Positions 57,641-64,000 of a DNA stretch of 64,000 nucleotides are shown one piece after another. This DNA is from Azolla caroliniana. Its lineage: Eukaryota; Polypodiophyta. Under the pieces are notes generated by a model. It worked only from the letters and a program-made list of their open reading frames with translations. It was not told where the DNA came from and made no database searches. The position numbers and the translations under genes are program-made. Each line of letters begins with the position of its first letter. Positions within the stretch are counted from its first letter, which is position 1. Location: positions 2,542,001 through 2,606,000 of the forward strand of contig JBHGNT010000010.1 in the NCBI GenBank assembly GCA_043228905.1, in the 5' to 3' direction.

Positions 57641-59637
57641 AACAAACAAATGCTTTGAATAAAAAGGTTTCTTTTGGAATTAAGTTTGAACCAACTAAAT
57701 TATGTCTTTGAGCTAGAACTCATATATGAAATTAATTGGAAAATTACTAGAAAATCACATCATTTCTGTATTTTTGCATCAAAATTTTTTATCCTAATTT
57801 TGTTCCCAATATCAAAGGCATGCTCAATGCTCCACTAATCAATGTTTTGGCGAATGAGGGTACTTTTTTTGTCATAATGTATGTTTTCATCACCTTTAGA
57901 AGAATAGAAAGAAAAACAATTTGAAATTTGGGGCATATGATGCACAACAATAAGTGTTTGGTGTGTTGGAAGGAAAGAAGAAAAAGATATTAAGAAATTT
58001 ATCACATGCCTTATTGTTTGGTATACTTTTCACCCTACCAAACTACCTTGGCCCACCCCACTAGAGATCACAGGTCATATTTCAGAAACCTACAAGTCCA
58101 CTTTTCATAAACACAATGTGAAGGGTAATTTTGAAACCCAAATATTCACATTCACAATACTCAATGGAACTCAGACATGCTTATTTGGAGCAAAGTATGA
58201 GCAACCAACTCATTACCTATAAGCCTAACAATTCTCACTATACATGTTTGAATCCAATCTCATTGCGACTGAACCCAAACATACAAATATTGACAAAAAT
58301 GACATTAGGCAACTGGATATACGAGGCCATATCATTCAATACTATTTGTTGTGGAACACTTTATTAACATCTATCTAGCCCATACATTTGAACACATCTC
58401 ATTGACACGTTTCTCTTTGTCACTTTGCTGCAGTATTACATCCTAACCAACAACGCTACTGTCCCACTTCTTCAAGCTACAAACTAAAGGAGAAAATGGG
58501 AGAATCACCTTTATATATATATAATTTAAGAGACTTTATACAATCCAGCCAGTGATGGCTTATAGATTCATGAATTTCTGCATCAAAATCAAATATATAA
58601 ACAAAATCTTGCAACCTCTGCTTTGCAGCCAACAATGGCATAGCATTTAAGAGGCAATGCTAACAATAATGATAAAAGTGCTAGATTACAAGTATCTCAA
58701 TGTAGGCCTCGATAAAGAACAAGGAATCTCCATGCAAGAAAGACTTGAATACAAGTTTAGATTACATGATTGGATTACAAGAACAGAACCTATTGAGGGT
58801 GACCTTGCTTGCAAGCATCACTATGATACCTTAACATTAAACATGGTGACAAGAAGTTTGCAGAGCTTGCTGTCCAACCATTGAGCATTTTAGAACACCA
58901 ATGATGCAACTTTCTAGTGCCTAGAAATGACATCATCATTCCATAAGATTGCAGCAAGATTCCAAAATTAGCTCACATACCATTATACTAGATAGAAACT
59001 TGTCAACAAGCTAGAGATTTAGAAACTTTTGAGATCCTCCATGCTAAGGATTTCCCATGTTTGTTCCCAGTCAAGGCCTTCATAATTCAATTTTGCCTCG
59101 TGAAAGGAGAAATTTCTCTTTGAATATTAGAATGCTTGTTATAACAACAAATAAGCATTTCTCTTCGAATTTCTCTTTTACAACAAATAAGCATCTTGAG
59201 GGTAAGCTTGGTGTAACAAACTTGTCCGTTATAGGAGATTCTTGGGAAATAATCAAGAATCCAGGTTGGACACTATGAATGGAGAAGATAGAGAGTGATA
59301 AGTAGCTCCATTTCTGAAAGTTCTGATGTGGGAGTGTACTAGGAACTTCATTCACCACAGCTCAATGATGTGTCTGAATCCATATATACATATGAATACA
59401 CACCTGTTGCATGTAAGGAAGAACATTTAACTCCTTTCATCCCCAAATTAATGGAACGTTTTCCCAACCATGGGTTCCCCCAACTTGATGACGCTATAAT
59501 TTTGCCCAAATGGGGACCCCTCTCTATCAAGCACTCAGTGTAGAATCATCCTGTGTGGCCGGACTTCTGTCATTACTGTCCTTAGTAGGAGGACTTTCAT
59601 CCCCAACATTCTCTTTACTCCTTCTGAAATATCTTAA
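57641..59637. other. Intergenic, no gene seen
   Basis: AT-rich sequence; the right part is the 3' side of the SEUSS-type gene. Open frames are short and show no recognisable content. Confidence 0.55.
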
Positions 59638-62600
59638 CTAAGGAGATGGTGGTAGCCAAAAAGGCAAGCCTGAACTCAATATATCACTAGCCCCAAAATC
59701 TTGCAGAAAACTCGAGTCATGAATCGATAAGCCATGCTCATCACCCATCGATGTGCGGCTTTGCAACATTCCATCATCAATCAAACTATCTTGGTTCATT
59801 GACAGGTTTGCACCCAGATTCATCATCATCCCATTCTCAGTATTTGTCATAAAGCTCTGACTCACAAAACCATCACTGAAGCTGCTACTGGCTCCTCCTA
59901 TATTTCCACCACTATCATTATCACTTGCCAAAACATCATTTAAAGTTGAATTTACTATCCCATCTGCTTTAGCTGTAGCGTGTCCTGGCCCAAGAGCCAT
60001 TGTTCCATTCAATACTGAATTCGTTTTGACAACTGATGTTCCACCAAGAACTTGATGAGTAGACCCACCACTCTTCAACTGAGGTGGAAGTGCCATTTCC
60101 TGTATCCGGACATGTCCAACATCGGAACCCTCATTCGTATTGTTAATCTGTAGTGGGAACTGACCTGAGGATTGATGTGGCAAAGTCACAGGAGAACTCA
60201 AAGTGTTCTGCTGAGCCATTGGAGAGAATTTACTAGTAGGTGAGGATTGGCCTCCAACAATCATCGATGAGCGTCGATGTCGCAAAGAACTGAAGGAGGG
60301 CTGCTGCAAAGAGAGAAGAGAGTTGGGAACAAGAGAGTTGGAAGTGTTCACCTCATCACTGATCAAACTATTTGGAAGTGTAACTTGTAGAGAGGGCAAT
60401 GACTTTTGATGAAGTATTGGTAGGGCATCCAGTGAGGTTGGCAGTTGAGGCATAGCATTTATTGATCCACTCAAGGTGGGAGGGGTCGAGGCATGTGGAG
60501 ATGTCAAGACAATGTTGTTCCGGCTATTGGTAGGGCTAGTGATGTTGACCCCCACATCATTTGTGGTCAGCTCAGTTGGGGTACTATGGAGGCCCACTTG
60601 ACTGCCATGGCCACCAACATTTAAAGTTCGTCTAGGGAATTTTTGTAGACTTTCTGCAAGCATTAGAAAACTTTAGTATGAGCTCCAAGTATTATGGTAA
60701 AACATAATTGGTGGATTTAAAAGCAGCTCAAAATCTTCTTTAGTTTCATGATGCATAGCAAATAAGGAACTTCTGTAACTTCTATACCTAGTTGGATTAT
60801 CTCATTTTAAAAAGTAAAATGCAGACCATGGTATTAATATCGTCATTCAAGCTGGTTAACCATTAAATTGGCAAGCTTTCAGAAATCTACAACATGAATG
60901 AGGTTAGATCGTCTAATTATGGCTTTATTCTGAACTCCACTTCCGGGCAGATTGGAAAACAGAAAAGGGGGAATGAAAGCAGGTCAAACTCTCCATCTGT
61001 CGTGAATCATGACAAATGGGGACCTTCAGCAAAATCCAGATTCTCACAAATCGAAAATAAGGCACAAATCATAGTAAATCATAGTAGGACCACAATCGTT
61101 TTCAAGCTGGTTAGGTCACTGAATTTGCAAACAATCAAATATCCACTGACCACGATATGAATGAGTTCATTTTGTCTAATTCTAATTATAGACTGAGCTC
61201 CAAGTGTTGAAAACGGAGAGTAACTTAAATGCAGCCCAAACTATTCATGATTCATCATCAATATGGAACTTCTGCTACTGCAAGATTCATATATAGTTTA
61301 TCTTAATTTGAACATGAAATGCTAACCGTAGCATCAACATCATCCTTAAAGCACGTTAGCCATTGCATTTGCAAGCAATCACAATAGTATCCTAAGCCTA
61401 CATATGAGCATGGCAGAATATATTAACATATTCACAGAGTTTTCTTCACATTTCTAGATCTAATCACCATCATGATCACATTGCACACAAGCAATCAGAA
61501 ATCCTCAAGAGTGACTCTGTTTTGTCTAGTTCTGGCCCAAATCACTCCAGAATATATTAACATATTCCACACAGCCTAGATCTATATAACCATCATAAAG
61601 ACTGATGCAAAAATCAATTACGTGGATAAAGTGAGCATACCTATTGGTCCAGTTCTATTTTCCCTGCTGAAATCGATCAAGTCTTTCATGCTATTTACAA
61701 CTTCGGAGATCTGTTTGCATACATGGGTCCCATCAAGTAGAATCAAGGGAAGCTAAATAGTGAGCTCACTGCTCGTATCACTGGAGTGGACATAATACCT
61801 GGAGACAGCGTACATAACGTTTTGTGTAGCCAAGATCATTTACTGTGGGTGCCTCTAAGGTTCTTGTAAGATTTCTAGTTGTTCCAACAAACCTGGAAAG
61901 GAAGAAAGAGAAAATAAAAGGATTGTCATTCTTTCTCCTTTGTTCCTCTATAAATCATCCATATTGAACCAAATTATAGTCCATTCATAACAGGATTTAT
62001 GTGTGCAAATACATCTCTGACATTGTAAATAGAATGTCTATGGTCCTAATAACTTACAATTGGCAAGTTGTTTGAAGATCCTGCATGGAAAGTCCAGATG
62101 CTCCGTTTTGATTTTGATTGACTGCATTTTGGTACTTTTGAGTAATCGCAGCTAGCTGTGTGACCTGTAATACCAAATTACTCATTAGAAACATACAAAA
62201 ACCTCCGGTATTTTTAGTGGCGTACGTATATTTATTGTGGTTTATTTTTTCAAAGATGAAAATGTTTTAGTAACTACATGATTTGTTTTTTCAAGAGAGA
62301 GACACTCCTTAAGGAGTATTAGCAATGTACTTATATTTATTTTGGTTTTTTTTCTCAAAAATGAGACAATAGTTTCAGATACAATCTATCATATGGTGTC
62401 ATACAGCATTTTGGCCTCTTCAGAGACGTTAATCAACATAAAAACACAGGCACGCACGCACAAGGGCAAATACATACAAAGGAAAATACACCCATCTTGG
62501 TAAAAATCCCCTGTACTCGGAAGCAAACGAACCTGCGATGTGACCTGATCTCACAACTAACAACATGAACGCACACATCATATGTACGTATATATACATA

Positions 62601-63555
62601 CGACCGCCCATATATATATGTATTATGTATACGTTGTATATACATATATACATATACACACGATCCTGTTTAATGGAGATGCAAAATCCAATTTTCTAAC
62701 ATCTGACACAACAGCCATTGGACAACAATAAAAAATCAACGTGTTAACCAATACACTAACAATAGAAATGCTGACGATATATCGTATTTGTATACATATA
62801 CACACAACCCTGTTTAATGGAGATGCAGAATCCAAATTTCCAACAGCTGACGCAACAGCCATTAGACAACAATAAAATATTCAACGTGGTGGCCAATACA
62901 CTAACAATTGAAATGCTGAAGACATCGTTGTTCAACAGACAAGAATAAAACAGAAAGCAACATGACTAAATGTAAGATTCAAAAATGTCATGAGGCGAGA
63001 AAAGGAGGAACCTGTGGAACAAGCAGTCTCCGAGGTAAAAGCTCCTCATGACCCCGTGCACAAAACTCCCATAAAAGAACCTGCAATTGAAAAATGAGAA
63101 AGTCAAGGAAAAATGTCTCAACAAAATGAGAGCTCAAAAAAAGTAGTAATAGCTGAACATTGTGGATACGCACACACGTGTATGTGGGTGTGTACATAAT
63201 ACAAACCTTGAGTTCTGGAGAGAAGATAATTCGGAGCTGACCTTCCCTAACAACTCGAAGATGTTCAAAGATGCTTTCTTGGATAGCTTTGCCATACTCC
63301 AGCACCATAACACCTGAGCTCAGCTGATATTCATTTGAAATATCAACGAACAGAAGCTCATCCACGATCCCACTGTCATACTTTATCTTGCATAACCGCG
63401 GAAGCACTTCCACGGTAGTTTCTGTCCCATATAAATATCATATACTGATATGAGAACACAAATGGACACACAAAAGTATTCATTAATCAATGCCTATGAA
63501 ACTTACCGAAACCTCTACCTGGCCTTGCACCACAGATCTCACAATGCCAAACGTC
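59638..63555 (-). CDS. SEUSS-type (LDB1-like) transcriptional co-regulator, 3' part
   Basis: Seven exons, listed 5' to 3': 63555-63507, 63421-63207, 63080-63012, 62164-62058, 61892-61799, 61710-61641 and 60653-59638 (TAG). They encode 539 residues; phases close. The first visible exon reads DVWHCEICGARPGRGF. The LIM-domain-binding (LDB) type core follows (VEVLPRLCKIKYDSG, EYGKAIQESIFEHLRVVREGQLRI, WEFCARGHEELLPRRLL, GYTKRYVRCLQISEVVNSMKDLIDFSR). Then come ESLQKFPRRT and a long serine/asparagine-rich tail ending PSP. In Arabidopsis SEUSS and the SLK proteins partner LEUNIG in repressing floral and other developmental genes. The N-terminal glutamine-rich part and the first half of the LDB core lie beyond the right edge. 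Whether it is SEUSS or a SLK paralogue cannot be settled from this part. Confidence 0.9.
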
Positions 63556-63603
63556 CTGAAAGCATCCAATTTTGATAAGTTATTATGTATCAACGAGAGA
63601 GCG

Positions 63604-63605
<2 letters not shown>

Positions 63606-63646
<41 letters not shown>

Positions 63647-63708
63647 TTTTCACGTTAGTGGGAGACCAATTGCAATCTATTGGATGAGAGAGAGAGAGAG
63701 AGAGATTG
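63606..63708. repeat. (GA)n microsatellites
   Basis: GA runs at about 63606-63642 and 63688-63706, separated by a short unique piece, within an upstream intron of the SEUSS-type gene. Confidence 0.9.
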
Positions 63709-64000
63709 AGATTTCAGATAACAAGCTTCCCAAGTTTCTGTAAGAATGCAGATGGGCTCCTAAAATTGGACCAAGCGTATAGACTTCAGGAAGCCAAACT
63801 GACCCAATGCAAAGGACCCTGCATTATTATCATGCATATTTTGGTTCTTTTTTTTCTATTCCTCTTTGTGCAACTTCTTCATTTCTGAACTACCCCATTC
63901 ATTATAAGTTATTACAAGGAAACTACCAGCACGCCACTATATCCCAAGCATGTTTAAGACAAGATGCATATATCCCTTCCGCCTCAAACCCATAAAGACA
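63709..64000. other. SEUSS-type gene intron, no exon recognised
   Basis: The upstream exons expected on the minus strand (for example the one ending GVFPQ before DVWHC) were not found here, so they lie outside the window. Confidence 0.5.

Overview
The window is nuclear DNA of a land plant, most likely a flowering plant. The evidence is spliced plant genes (NOP14, a SEUSS-type co-repressor, a purple acid phosphatase, an organellar L19), Ty1-copia, Ty3-gypsy and MULE remnants in plant style, AT-rich introns with many microsatellites, and one 100-N scaffold gap at 10470-10569. The species cannot be named from the sequence.

Positions 1-16000 are a nest of retrotransposons. A decayed LINE tail is cut by a minus-strand copia element (A). 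Copia A is in turn split by a non-autonomous gypsy element (1742-6406) with near-identical LTRs and a 4-5 bp target duplication, and it is truncated by a second copia (B, plus strand, 6692 onward). Copia B stops inside integrase at a 365-bp palindrome made of two head-to-head LTR starts. Beyond it lies the 3' half of a same-family copy on the minus strand, running into the N gap. Two older copia remnants fill 11.4-15.8 kb.

Positions 16000-46000 are mainly genic: NOP14 (+, 5' exon not in the window), a two-RRM RNA-binding protein (-) with a U12-type AT-AC intron, a long gene-poor stretch (27.4-34.7 kb), a bacterial-type L19 ribosomal protein gene (-), a hAT-like MITE, a purple acid phosphatase (+) with a GC-AG intron and a 31-bp tandem repeat array upstream, and a PRXL2-type thioredoxin-fold gene (-).

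Positions 47457-57700 are again transposons. A rearranged gypsy locus holds an integrase C-terminus, a full LTR and a long gag, bounded on both sides by inverted LTR pieces. It is followed by a decayed MULE transposase (-) and a decayed copia (+). Positions 59638-63555 hold the 3' half of a SEUSS/LDB1-type transcriptional co-regulator (-) that continues past the right edge.

The genes look independent of each other, as is normal in plants. The strongest leads are the AT-AC intron, the recurrent palindromic LTR-end structures in two unrelated retroelement families, and a tandemly repeated Gag C-terminal module shared by the two gypsy elements.
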